From Bradyrhizobium sp. B124 (GTDB taxonomy: Bacteria; Pseudomonadota; Alphaproteobacteria; Rhizobiales; Xanthobacteraceae): 64,000 nt of DNA. Numbering within the stretch: position 1 is the first letter of the stretch; the number at the start of each line of letters is the position of its first letter. The position numbers were made by a program, and so were the translations under genes. Shown in pieces: positions 25,914 through 35,345 of the stretch. The stretch spans positions 5,460,001 to 5,524,000 of the forward strand of contig NZ_CP152413.1 of the NCBI RefSeq assembly GCF_038967635.1, read 5' to 3'. The notes below the pieces were generated by a model. The model was not told where the DNA came from. It worked only from the letters and a program-made list of their open reading frames with translations, and made no database searches.

Positions 25914-27342
25914 GTCCCGCCCTTACATCTTCTGGGGCCAGACCCAATCGCTTTGCGAGACCTGCCTGACCCCGGTGCCGACCAAGATCCAGATATCAGG
26001 CAACGAGGTCTGGTACGAGAAGCGCTGCAAGCAACACGGCGTGCAGTCGACCTTGGTCTCGACCGATGCGGCCTATTGGCGGCTGTGCAAGGATTTCATC
26101 AAGCCCGGCGACCGGCCGCTGGCCTTCCAGCGCCACACCGAATTCGGCTGTCCCTATGATTGCGGGCTGTGCCCGGACCACGAGCAGCACTCCTGCCTGG
26201 CGCTGATCGAGATCACCGAGCACTGCAACCTGACCTGCCCGGTGTGCTTTGCGGAGTCCTCGCCGGCGCGCACCAGCTTCACGCCGCTGGCGAAGATCGA
26301 GAAAATGCTCGATGCGCTGGTGGCGAGCGAGGGCGAGCCCGACCTGGTGCAGATCTCCGGCGGCGAGCCGACGCTGCATCCGGATTTCTTCGCCATTCTG
26401 GACGCGGTGCGCGCCCGCCCGATCCGTCACGTCATGATCAACACCAACGGCCTCAGAATCGCGCGCGAGCCGGACTTCGTGGCCAAGCTCGCCGAGAACA
26501 AGCGCGGGCTGGAAGTCTATCTGCAGTTCGATTCGCTGAAGCGCGAGGCGCTGGTCAATCTGCGCGGCGCGGACTTACGCAAGATCCGCCAGCAGGCGCT
26601 GGAGAATCTCGAGCGCGAGGGCGTCTCGACCACGCTGGTCGCGACCATCAAGCGCGGCGTCAACGACGCCGAGATCGGCGATATCGTCCGCCACGCGCTG
26701 ACCTGGACATGCGTCCGCGGCATCACGCTGCAACCGGTGCAGGACGCCGGCCGCAACGAGGATTTCAACAAGGACGCCGACCGCATCATGCTGTCGGAGA
26801 TCCGCCAGCACGTGATCGAGACCGGGGTGTTCGGCGACAAGGATATGATCCCGCTGCCGTGCAACCCCGAGAGCATCTCGATCGGCTACGGCCTGCGCAA
26901 CGGCGACAAGGTGCTGCCGCTGACCTCGCTGATCCCGCAGGAACAGCTCGTCGCCGTGATGCCCAACACGATCAGCCCGGAGAAATATCCGGTGTTGCGC
27001 GAGAAGTTCGTCGACCTGTTCTCGCTGTCGTCGGGGCCGCTGAACACCAGCGAGCGGGTCTGCGAATTGCTGTGCTGCCTGCCGAGCTTCGAAGTGCCGG
27101 ACGGCCTCACCTACGAGAACGTGTTCCGCGTCACCATCGTGCAGTTTCTCGATCGCTTCAACTTCTGCGTCGGCAACGTCAAGCGCAGCTGCATCCACTT
27201 CGTCACCGAGAGCGGCGCGATCGTCCCGTTCGACACCTACAATCTGTTCTATCGCGACGGAAAGATCGACGGCATCCGCGCGAGCCTGGCCGGGCAGACC
27301 TACCGCGAGGCGCGGCCGACGGAGGCGGAGGTGCCAAGGTGA
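25894..27342 (+). CDS. Radical SAM protein with multiple Fe-S motifs, tetraether lipid synthase (Tes/MJ0619)-like
   Basis: A 482-residue enzyme. The N-terminal region has C21xxC24 and C45xxH48, like a rubredoxin or zinc-ribbon site. Then come C86xxxC90xxC93 (GCPYDCGLCPDH) and the radical SAM triad C111xxxC115xxC118 (EHCNLTCPVCFAES), followed by QISGGEP at 153-159. Late cysteines (C323, C390, C394, C395, C425, C433) could hold a third cluster. This layout recalls archaeal Tes/MJ0619, which couples lipid acyl or isoprenoid chain ends; the resemblance is from memory. Its start overlaps the Lgt-like gene and its stop overlaps the next small gene (GTGA), so the three are translationally coupled. 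A membrane-lipid substrate is inferred. Confidence 0.85.
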   Translation: MNAPLRKSRPYIFWGQTQSLCETCLTPVPTKIQISGNEVWYEKRCKQHGVQSTLVSTDAAYWRLCKDFIKPGDRPLAFQRHTEFGCPYDCGLCPDHEQHSCLALIEITEHCNLTCPVCFAESSPARTSFTPLAKIEKMLDALVASEGEPDLVQISGGEPTLHPDFFAILDAVRARPIRHVMINTNGLRIAREPDFVAKLAENKRGLEVYLQFDSLKREALVNLRGADLRKIRQQALENLEREGVSTTLVATIKRGVNDAEIGDIVRHALTWTCVRGITLQPVQDAGRNEDFNKDADRIMLSEIRQHVIETGVFGDKDMIPLPCNPESISIGYGLRNGDKVLPLTSLIPQEQLVAVMPNTISPEKYPVLREKFVDLFSLSSGPLNTSERVCELLCCLPSFEVPDGLTYENVFRVTIVQFLDRFNFCVGNVKRSCIHFVTESGAIVPFDTYNLFYRDGKIDGIRASLAGQTYREARPTEAEVPR

Positions 27343-27587
27343 GCGATACCGGCGCGCGCCCCTCGCCTCCGTCACGTCCTCCGGAGCAGCGCAGCGGCTG
27401 CGTGACGGCGCTGATGATCGTCGCTGGCGTCATTCTGTTGCTGCCCGGCCTCTGCGCGCTGCTCTTCGTATTTGCCGGCATCGCCAAGACAGCATCTGAT
27501 GATCTTCAGTTCGTTGCCGCCTGCCTGCTTGTGGCGTGCTTCGGCGTGGCCCTGATCTGGTGGGCCATCCGCAGACCTGGCTCCTAG
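27339..27587 (+). CDS. Small membrane protein with SGC motif, paralogue 1 of 3
   Basis: An 82-residue protein starting at GTG 27339, which overlaps the radical SAM stop by four bases; GGAGGCGGAGG lies just upstream. A Pro/Arg-rich polar head (about 18 residues) leads to RSGCVTALMIVAGVILLLPG, then CALLF and a second hydrophobic segment (FVAACLLVACFGVALIWW). The SGC-x-T...LLLPG motif is shared with the next two genes. No known domain. Its place in the operon suggests a substrate or partner of the lipid-type enzymes. Confidence 0.78.
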   Translation: MSDTGARPSPPSRPPEQRSGCVTALMIVAGVILLLPGLCALLFVFAGIAKTASDDLQFVAACLLVACFGVALIWWAIRRPGS

Positions 27588-27627
27588 AGACGGCTCGCAT
27601 CACGAACCCACTGGTGGACCAACAGCC

Positions 27628-27891
27628 ATGAGCGAGACCAATCCCCCTCCCGTGCCGCCTGCACCAGCGCAGCCGCCCGCGCTGCCCCCGCCACGCAGCG
27701 GCTGCGCGACCGCGTTCATGGTGGTGTTCGGGCTGGTCCTGCTGCTGCCCGGGCTGTGCGCCCTCCTGTTCGGGATCGGTTCGCTGACCAACTCGAGCCT
27801 GGAGCCCGGCCTGCTGTTCCTGATCCTGCTCGGCCTTCTGGTCGGGTTCGCCGGCATCATGCTGATCCGGGCTGCGATCAAGGGGCGGTAG
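27628..27891 (+). CDS. Small membrane protein with SGC motif, paralogue 2 of 3
   Basis: An 87-residue protein: Pro-rich head (PPPVPPAPAQPPALPPP), then RSGCATAFMVVFGLVLLLPG, CALLFGIGSL and a second helix (LLFLILLGLLVGFAGIMLI) with a basic tail. It is closely similar to paralogue 1 around the Cys and first helix, but differs in the loop. It starts 40 bases after paralogue 1 ends. Function unknown. Confidence 0.8.
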   Translation: MSETNPPPVPPAPAQPPALPPPRSGCATAFMVVFGLVLLLPGLCALLFGIGSLTNSSLEPGLLFLILLGLLVGFAGIMLIRAAIKGR

Positions 27892-27912
27892 CCGTAGGAG
27901 GCGCGACGAATC

Positions 27913-28146
27913 ATGAGCAGCCTGGACCAACCGCCGCCGAACAGCCGTTGGCAACCGCGCCAAAGCAGCGGCTGTCTGACCTCGTTCATGCTGTTTCTGG
28001 GCGTCATCCTGCTGCTGCCCGGCGTGCTGTGTGCAGTCCTGATCGTCACCTCGGTCGAACCGGGCAGGGACCCATTCACGCCGGTGGTGATGTTGATCGC
28101 GCTTGGCGGCGTCGTATTGATCGTTTTGGCCCGTTCCCGGAAATGA
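27913..28146 (+). CDS. Small membrane protein with SGC motif, paralogue 3 of 3
   Basis: A 77-residue protein: polar head, SSGCLTSFMLFLGVILLLPG followed by VLCAVLIVTS, and a second helix (VVMLIALGGVVLIVLA) ending in RSRK. One extra residue separates PG from Cys relative to its paralogues. GTAGGAGGCGCGACG lies before the ATG at 27913. It is the last gene of the cluster; a promoter for another transcript begins about 80 bases later. Confidence 0.8.
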   Translation: MSSLDQPPPNSRWQPRQSSGCLTSFMLFLGVILLLPGVLCAVLIVTSVEPGRDPFTPVVMLIALGGVVLIVLARSRK

Positions 28147-28224
28147 CGCCGGATTCGACCCGCAAATGCCCCCCAAAACAGGGTTCTGGCGCGAAAATCA
28201 GGCACTTAAACCGCCAATAAACCG

Positions 28225-28252
28225 TTGTTTTTTGGCGTTTTCTGACTATATT
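28225..28252 (+). promoter_or_regulatory. Sigma-70-like promoter upstream of typA
   Basis: TTGTTT (28225-28230), a 16-base spacer and TATATT (28247-28252), in an AT-richer stretch of an otherwise GC-rich gap. The predicted start near 28259 lies about 13 bases before a strong terminator hairpin. Confidence 0.6.
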
Positions 28253-28271
28253 GCGCCGCAACGCGCAAGGT

Positions 28272-28300
28272 GCCCGGTCCTCTGACCGGGCTTCCTTTTT
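28272..28300 (+). terminator. Strong intrinsic terminator/attenuator in the leader before typA
   Basis: GCCCGGTC, loop CTCT, GACCGGGC (a perfect 8-bp GC-rich stem), followed by TTCCTTTTT. It could end the upstream small-protein operon. Because a promoter-like pair lies only about 20 bases before it, it could also attenuate typA or produce a 40-nt RNA. Confidence 0.82.
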
Positions 28301-28435
28301 GGGGTGATGCGTCCCCGTCAAATTTCTTGGGTATGAGCGTGATCCGGGCCCCGATTGGGCCACGTGAGCGAGCGGCCGGCCAAACTGGTCCGGCGAGATC
28401 GCGCATCTGACCATTGCACGACCAGAAGAAGAGCC

Positions 28436-30262
<1,827 letters not shown>

Positions 30263-30270
30263 GCCCGTCT

Positions 30271-30379
30271 GTCATGCCCCGGCTCGACCGGGGCACCCAG
30301 TACGCCGCGGCCCATCGGCTCTATCATCGCCGTCTCTGGAATACTGGATCACCCGCATACGCATGCGCGGGTGATGACA
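30271..30379. repeat. Intergenic repeat (GTCATGCCCCGG ... GGGTGATGAC family)
   Basis: The element starts GTCATGCCCCGGCTCGACCGGGG and ends GCGGGTGATGACAG. It contains an internal CCCGCATACGCATGCGCGGG hairpin and CTGGAATACTGGATCACCCG. Similar elements are common downstream of genes in Bradyrhizobium (recollection). It fills the gap between typA and the amine oxidase. Confidence 0.7.
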
Positions 30380-30431
30380 GTTATGCGCGTGGTGGCTTCA
30401 GGCGTCTTTCCAGACGTGCTAGAGCCGGGAC

Positions 30432-31682
30432 ATGAGTTCGCTTCCCTCCACGGTCGATGTTGCCGTCATCGGCGCCGGCGCTGCGGGCCTCGGCGCCGCG
30501 CATGCGCTGAAGGGCACCGGCCTCTCCGCCATCGTCCTGGAAGGCCGCGACCGTCTCGGCGGCCGCGCGCATACGATCCAGGCCGCGCCTGAGGTGGTGT
30601 TCGACGTCGGCTGCGGCTGGCTGCATTCGGCCGACCAGAACAGCTTTGTCGGCATCGCCGAACAACTCGGCTTCGAGCTCAACAAGGACCTGCCGCCGTG
30701 GCGCGAGCGCGCCTATGGCAAGGCGTTCCCGCAGGCCGATCGCGACGCATTCATGCTTGCGCTCGACCAGTTCTACGATCGCATCGAGCAGGCCGCGCGC
30801 GGCGACAAGGACGCATCCGCCGATCGTTATCTCGAGCCCGGCAACCGCTGGAACCCGATGATCAATGCGATCTCGACCTATGTGAATGGCTGCGAGCTCG
30901 ACCAGCTCTCGATCCTCGACTTCGACGCCTATGAGGACAGCAACGTCAACTGGCGCGTCAGGCGCGGCTATGGCGCGCTGGTCGCGGCCTATGGCGAGCA
31001 AGTAGCGGTCGCGCTGAACTGCGAGGTCCGGCTGATCGACCACGCCGGCAAGCGCCTGCGCATCGAGACATCGCGCGGCGTGATTGAGGCGGACAAGGTG
31101 ATCGTCACCGTGCCCACCAATCTGATCGCCGACGAGGCGATCCGCTTTTCGCCTGCGCTGCCGGGCAAGCTCGATGCCGCGCGCAGCCTGCCGCTCGGCC
31201 TCGCCGACAAGGTGACGCTGGCGCTCGCCGAGCCCGAGGCGCTGCCCAAGGAAGGCAATCTGCGCGGCGCCACCATGCGCACAGAGATGGGCACCTATCA
31301 CATCCGCCCGTTCGGCCAGCCCTGCATCGAGGGCTTCTTCGGCGGCCGTTTTGCGCGAGAGCTCGAGGACGCTGGCGACGGCGCCATCGCCGCCCACAGC
31401 ATCGACGAGATCGTCTCCTTCCTCGGCAATGATTTCCGCCGCAAGCTGAAGCCGCTCAGCGAATCCCGCTGGGCGCACGACCCGTTCGCCCGCGGCTCCT
31501 ACTCGCACGCGCTGCCCGGTCACGCCGACAAGCGCGCCGTGCTGGCCGCACCGGTTGACGGCCGGCTGTTCTTCGCCGGAGAAGCCACCTCGCCGCATTT
31601 CTTCTCGACCGCGCATGGCGCGCGGGACAGCGGAGAGAGGGCAGCGAGGGAAGTGATGGCTCTAACTAACCAACGAAAATAA
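30432..31682 (+). CDS. FAD-dependent amine oxidase family protein
   Basis: A 416-residue flavoprotein of the monoamine/polyamine oxidase type. The N-terminal FAD site is DVAVIGAGAAGLGAAHALKG...VLEGRDRLGGRAHTI. VIVTVPTNLIADEAIRFSP is the internal NAD(P)/FAD-like strand. The C-terminal flavin-contact block is GRLFFAGEATSPHFFSTAHGARDSGERAA. RWAHDPFARGSYSHALPG also fits the family. It would oxidise an amine to an imine with O2; the substrate is unknown. No signal peptide, so cytoplasmic. It is convergent with the HNH gene. Confidence 0.88.
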   Translation: MSSLPSTVDVAVIGAGAAGLGAAHALKGTGLSAIVLEGRDRLGGRAHTIQAAPEVVFDVGCGWLHSADQNSFVGIAEQLGFELNKDLPPWRERAYGKAFPQADRDAFMLALDQFYDRIEQAARGDKDASADRYLEPGNRWNPMINAISTYVNGCELDQLSILDFDAYEDSNVNWRVRRGYGALVAAYGEQVAVALNCEVRLIDHAGKRLRIETSRGVIEADKVIVTVPTNLIADEAIRFSPALPGKLDAARSLPLGLADKVTLALAEPEALPKEGNLRGATMRTEMGTYHIRPFGQPCIEGFFGGRFARELEDAGDGAIAAHSIDEIVSFLGNDFRRKLKPLSESRWAHDPFARGSYSHALPGHADKRAVLAAPVDGRLFFAGEATSPHFFSTAHGARDSGERAAREVMALTNQRK

Positions 31683-31730
31683 TCCCCCGACACCCGTCTC
31701 ACTTCTTGAAAACGACGTCTCTGTGAAACT

Positions 31731-32603
31731 TTAGATAGTGCGGGTTTGGATAGAGGGTTTGATCTTCGGGAGGTTTATCAGTCCGCTTTGATTAAGAAGC
31801 CTAACGGCGTCTTCGGGAACGTGGTTCTTAGAAACTAGTATCTTGTAATCATCGCCAATCGAAATCAGCCCTCGATCAAACATCCAGTGCACCGTTCCGG
31901 ACAACGCCAGCCCATTCCGAACAGAGTCAGGTCCGTTTGATGCCACTGGCTGAATGTGTGCCGCCTGCACTTCAGGGCGGCCTCCACCGTTGATCAATCG
32001 CAAGCCCGTGATGGCACATCTATTGGAGTACGCCGCTCGCACGCTGTGCATAAAGGATTTCTCTCGAAACGGCCGAGAGATAACCATTTCGACAATTGGT
32101 CGTTCAAATGGCGTGGGCGGTTCTGAGTATCCGGGCGGCGACGGCACCTGCAGCGAAGGAACCTCGCTAAGAATCGGAGCAAAGCCAGCTCGCAAGATTC
32201 GGTCAAATTCGCTATCCGGGATCAGACGCACAGCCCGACCAAAAGCACCTTTGTTGGTGCTGCCGTCTTCTTTCTCGAGTGCGCTCTCGTAGTACTCGCC
32301 TTGCTCTTGAAACGGGACGACCGTATCGAAGTCCAGATACGTGGCGCTATCGATGATTGCAAAGTAGTGATCGGGTAATTCGACATCCTCGATCACCGAA
32401 TTGACGCGAGCTACACCGAAATAGGACTGGCGACCTCCCCTACTCGATAGCTCGGCGCTTGACCTTCGTGGTTCGTAGTAGACGATGTAGTCACCGACGG
32501 TCTGCTGAACATAGTTAAGATATGTGCGCGGAAAGTGGTACCTCTCCTCAGGCAGGTCCTTATAGCTCGGAGTAACCTTGGACGTGAAAACTGCCTTGGT
32601 CAT
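31731..32603 (-). CDS. HNH endonuclease, probable modification-dependent restriction type
   Basis: A 290-residue protein. The C-terminal half holds an HNH nuclease: RAAYSNRCAITGL, VQAAHIQPVASNGPDSVRNGLALSGTVHWMFDRGLISI, with the AAHI His, the NGLAL Asn and the VHWMFD His visible. The N-terminal half (HFPRTYLNYVQQTVGDYIVYYEPRR, YFGVARVNSVIE, HYFAIID, TVVPF) looks like a PUA/EVE-type modified-base reader as found in type IV restriction enzymes. That is inference from pattern. The base composition is clearly lower in GC than its neighbours, suggesting transfer. It is a solitary gene with no methylase nearby. Confidence 0.82.
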   Translation of the reverse strand: MTKAVFTSKVTPSYKDLPEERYHFPRTYLNYVQQTVGDYIVYYEPRRSSAELSSRGGRQSYFGVARVNSVIEDVELPDHYFAIIDSATYLDFDTVVPFQEQGEYYESALEKEDGSTNKGAFGRAVRLIPDSEFDRILRAGFAPILSEVPSLQVPSPPGYSEPPTPFERPIVEMVISRPFREKSFMHSVRAAYSNRCAITGLRLINGGGRPEVQAAHIQPVASNGPDSVRNGLALSGTVHWMFDRGLISIGDDYKILVSKNHVPEDAVRLLNQSGLINLPKIKPSIQTRTI

Positions 32604-32691
32604 AAAACAAAACCTTCGCGCCTAACTATCTCAGCCTCCTTCAATCTAAAGTGGCTCTCGCTATTTGGATAGCCGCCGACGCTTCGGGCCT

Positions 32692-33099
32692 CTACTCCAA
32701 CACCCGCGCCCGCATGTCCGCATCCGGCACAAAGCACGTCTCGTACTTCCCGAAGATCTTGTAACGGTTGCGGGCGATGAGGCTGTAGACCGCATCGCGC
32801 AGCGGTTTGGGCACCGCGAACAGCTCGCGGGTCCAGCGCCAGCCCGGGAGATGGCTCAGCACCGTCAGTGCTGCGTCCGACTTCATCCGGGCGATGCCGC
32901 CATGGACCACGGCGTTGGTGTCGGGGTCATCAGGGTCGATACCAAAAGTCTTTGCCAGCCGCGTGCCGTAGTCGGACTGGATCGGCGTGAAGCGGAAGCG
33001 GCGCGTTGTGTCGCGGGCGATGACGAAGCGAACCCAGCGTGAGCAGAAGATGCAGACGCCGTCGTAGAGGATCACGTCGTCATCCGGCCACTTGCTCAT
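32692..33099 (-). CDS. DCC family thiol-disulfide oxidoreductase-like protein (DUF393)
   Basis: A 135-residue protein of the DCC family, named for the motif seen here as LYDGVCIFCSRWVRFVIARD (DGxCxxC). FTPIQSDYGTRLAKTFGID and the tail YRFLIARNRYKIFGK-type block (SLIARNRYKIFGKYETC) also match. The exact role is unknown; a redox function is proposed for the family. The start at 33099 (MSKWPDDD) is chosen because the longer frame begins inside a known intergenic repeat. It is the last gene of a probable three-gene operon with the SDR/DoxX and DUF2269 genes. Confidence 0.85.
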   Translation of the reverse strand: MSKWPDDDVILYDGVCIFCSRWVRFVIARDTTRRFRFTPIQSDYGTRLAKTFGIDPDDPDTNAVVHGGIARMKSDAALTVLSHLPGWRWTRELFAVPKPLRDAVYSLIARNRYKIFGKYETCFVPDADMRARVLE

Positions 33100-33111
33100 C
33101 TTGATTTCCTT

Positions 33112-33160
33112 CGACGCGTTTTCTTCACGCGAACCGGTTCCCACTTCGCTCGAAAACGCT
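33112..33160. repeat. Short interspersed repeat (GACGCGTTTTCTTCACGCGAACCGGT)
   Basis: The core GACGCGTTTTCTTCACGC-GAACCGGT recurs inverted at 53882-53909 and direct at 63615-63660. Here it separates the SDR/DoxX and DCC genes and touches the former's stop codon. Confidence 0.8.
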
Positions 33161-34487
33161 ACCGGTTATCCAACATCAGCAGCGCGACCAGCATCAGCAC
33201 GATTGCAGGCCCGGTCTTCACCAGCGCGCCGAGCGGCTCGATCCACAGATCGGGCGTCAGGATCGCCGATCCCGCCATATAGCCGAGCGAAGCGATGATG
33301 CCTGCAACAAGACCGAACGCCGCGCTGCGACGGAAGGCGATCAGCACGCCGATGCTCATGTCCATCAGGCTGGTCCAGACCGTCACCGGTCCGACCAGGG
33401 CAGGCGGGAAATGGTGCGCGCTCAGGATGCCGGCTGCGGCGTCGTAGGAGATGACCAGCGCGATGAAACCGGACGCGACCCAGAACAGCACGAGGCTTGC
33501 GAAGATCAGCGCCTTGATCAGGAACAGCCGGGCAAACCATTTGTCCTGGATGGTCGCCGGGCGGCCGCCGACGACTTGCGCGATGGTCTTCGGCACGATG
33601 CCGGTCGCGGTCATCCAGGCTGTGGGATCGCCAGTGACGCCACGGCGCAGCTCGGCGATCGCATTGGAACGCAGCGGCGGCATCCAGCCGAGGCGGCTTG
33701 TCAGATCGCCGAGGCGGGCGCCGAGATCGATCAGGAACGGCGGCGTCGGAAGACGGACATATTTCGTCGTGCCGAACGACCAGCGGAACTGAGCGATGAC
33801 GCCGCCAAGCGAGATCGGCTGCGGCTGCATCAGATCCCATGTCACCGATCGCACCGCTTCATCGGTGACGTCGCGCGCCGCGAGCCAGGCGATGGTGGCG
33901 GCGATATCCTCGACCGCAACCGGCTGGAACGGCGTCGCCGCCTCATCGGCCGGCAAATCGACCGGCAGCGCCGCCAGCGCGCGCAGCATGGCGCTGCCGC
34001 CATAGGCCGACGGCGCGATGACAAAGCCCGGGCGCAGGATGGCATACGCGATCCCCGACGCCGCGATCAGCCGTTCGGCCTCGCGCTTGGTGGTGCTGAA
34101 GGCCGTGCGATCCTCACTATCCGTGCCCGGAATCGAGATGTGCACGAGACGGATGGCGCGGTGGCTGTCGCTGACAGCCTGCAACAGCCGCGCCACGAAG
34201 TCGCGATGCACCGCGCTTGTGTCGCTGCCCAGACCATCCTGCAAAACGCCGACGCAATTGACGACAATGTCCGCCTCGTGGGTGCGAAGCAGCTGCGTCA
34301 GCGCAGCGGCATCCATCGACATCACGGGCAGCTCGAGGTCGGCCGCGCTCATCTTTTGTGCAGGCGTGAAATGCCGTGCGACCCCGACCGCGTGAAAACC
34401 GCGCGCCCTCAGATCGTCGGTGATGGTGCGCCCGATCAGGCCCGACGCGCCGAGCACGAGGATGTTGTGAGATACGTCGTCACTCAT
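33159..34487 (-). CDS. NAD(P)-binding SDR-type protein fused to DoxX-like membrane domain
   Basis: A 442-residue protein with two parts. Residues 1-300 are an atypical/extended SDR (NILVLGASGLIGRTITDDLRARG, VNCVGVLQDG, AFSTTKREAERLIAASGIAYAILRPGFV). The C-terminal part has four hydrophobic segments typical of DoxX-like domains (LIKALIFASLVLFWVASGFIALV, FGLVAGIIASLGYMAGSAIL, GPAIVLMLVALLML). The fusion is known in proteobacteria; its substrate is not. It lies 17 bases after the DUF2269 gene and before the DCC gene in one operon. Confidence 0.85.
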   Translation of the reverse strand: MSDDVSHNILVLGASGLIGRTITDDLRARGFHAVGVARHFTPAQKMSAADLELPVMSMDAAALTQLLRTHEADIVVNCVGVLQDGLGSDTSAVHRDFVARLLQAVSDSHRAIRLVHISIPGTDSEDRTAFSTTKREAERLIAASGIAYAILRPGFVIAPSAYGGSAMLRALAALPVDLPADEAATPFQPVAVEDIAATIAWLAARDVTDEAVRSVTWDLMQPQPISLGGVIAQFRWSFGTTKYVRLPTPPFLIDLGARLGDLTSRLGWMPPLRSNAIAELRRGVTGDPTAWMTATGIVPKTIAQVVGGRPATIQDKWFARLFLIKALIFASLVLFWVASGFIALVISYDAAAGILSAHHFPPALVGPVTVWTSLMDMSIGVLIAFRRSAAFGLVAGIIASLGYMAGSAILTPDLWIEPLGALVKTGPAIVLMLVALLMLDNR

Positions 34488-34504
34488 GGGAATAGGATCA
34501 TGCG

Positions 34505-34972
34505 TCAAAATGGCTTCGCGATCATCAGCCACAGGATGATCATCACCGATCCGAAACCGGGAATCCCGAACAGGAACCAGCGGCGAAACAGCGCAAAGTA
34601 GCGCGGCGGCAGCGGCAGACCTTTTTCGGCGGCCGCCCGCGCGAGGTCGCGCATCTCCATCTGCATGAAGATGACGGGAACCCAGAACGCGCCGGCCAGC
34701 GCGTAGAGCGCCAGCGAAACCAGCAGCCAGCGCTCGGTCAGGCTTGTGGCCGACAGCATCATGAGCAGTCCACCGCTCACCGGCTGCAGCAGCACGGCGC
34801 TCAGCGTGAAGATCATGTCCGCGATCACGACGGTCGCCGCCGTGCGCGCGATGAAAGCCGCATCACGCGTGCGATGCGCCGCCAACATGAAGAAGGCGAT
34901 GCCGGTCCCGGTGCCGAGGATCACGATGGCGCCGAGCAAATGCAGATATTTGATCAGGAAGTAGAGCGTCAT
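34505..34972 (-). CDS. DUF2269 family integral membrane protein
   Basis: A 155-residue protein with four hydrophobic helices. It starts MTLYFLIKYLHLLGAIVILGTGTGIAFFML, with the conserved H, G and AH residues (YLHLLGA, AAHRTRD) characteristic of DUF2269. It ends RRWFLFGIPGFGSVMIILWLMIAKP. The His residues within helices raise the possibility of a haem or redox cofactor, which would fit its DCC- and DoxX-type neighbours; this is speculation. First gene of the operon, start at 34972. Confidence 0.85.
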   Translation of the reverse strand: MTLYFLIKYLHLLGAIVILGTGTGIAFFMLAAHRTRDAAFIARTAATVVIADMIFTLSAVLLQPVSGGLLMMLSATSLTERWLLVSLALYALAGAFWVPVIFMQMEMRDLARAAAEKGLPLPPRYFALFRRWFLFGIPGFGSVMIILWLMIAKPF

Positions 34973-35345
34973 CGCAGTCCGCTCGTGATCAGGCCGGTCC
35001 CGGCGCGCAACAATACCGCCGCTGCCATAGGCCGGGTACGCGCGGAAATCCACTGCGGCGGCGCGGAAGCAGAACGCGCGATGCACCCGCGTTGCGCCTG
35101 GATTCGCTCGCAAAATTCCTGCGACGAATCAGCGCCGAACGGCCTATTTCCGAGCTGCGGCATTGTCATACAGCGCTCGCGATCCACGCTTTGCACAGGC
35201 CGGGATCGGCGATCGGTCCCGCGAACCCGGCGAGTGTCCTCTTTCGGTACAAGTTTTCATGACACTGATGCAAAAAATCCACACGTTAACCGATAATTAA
35301 CGATGGACCTTGAAGGCGGCCCTCCGACTTGCTTTGATTACAAGC

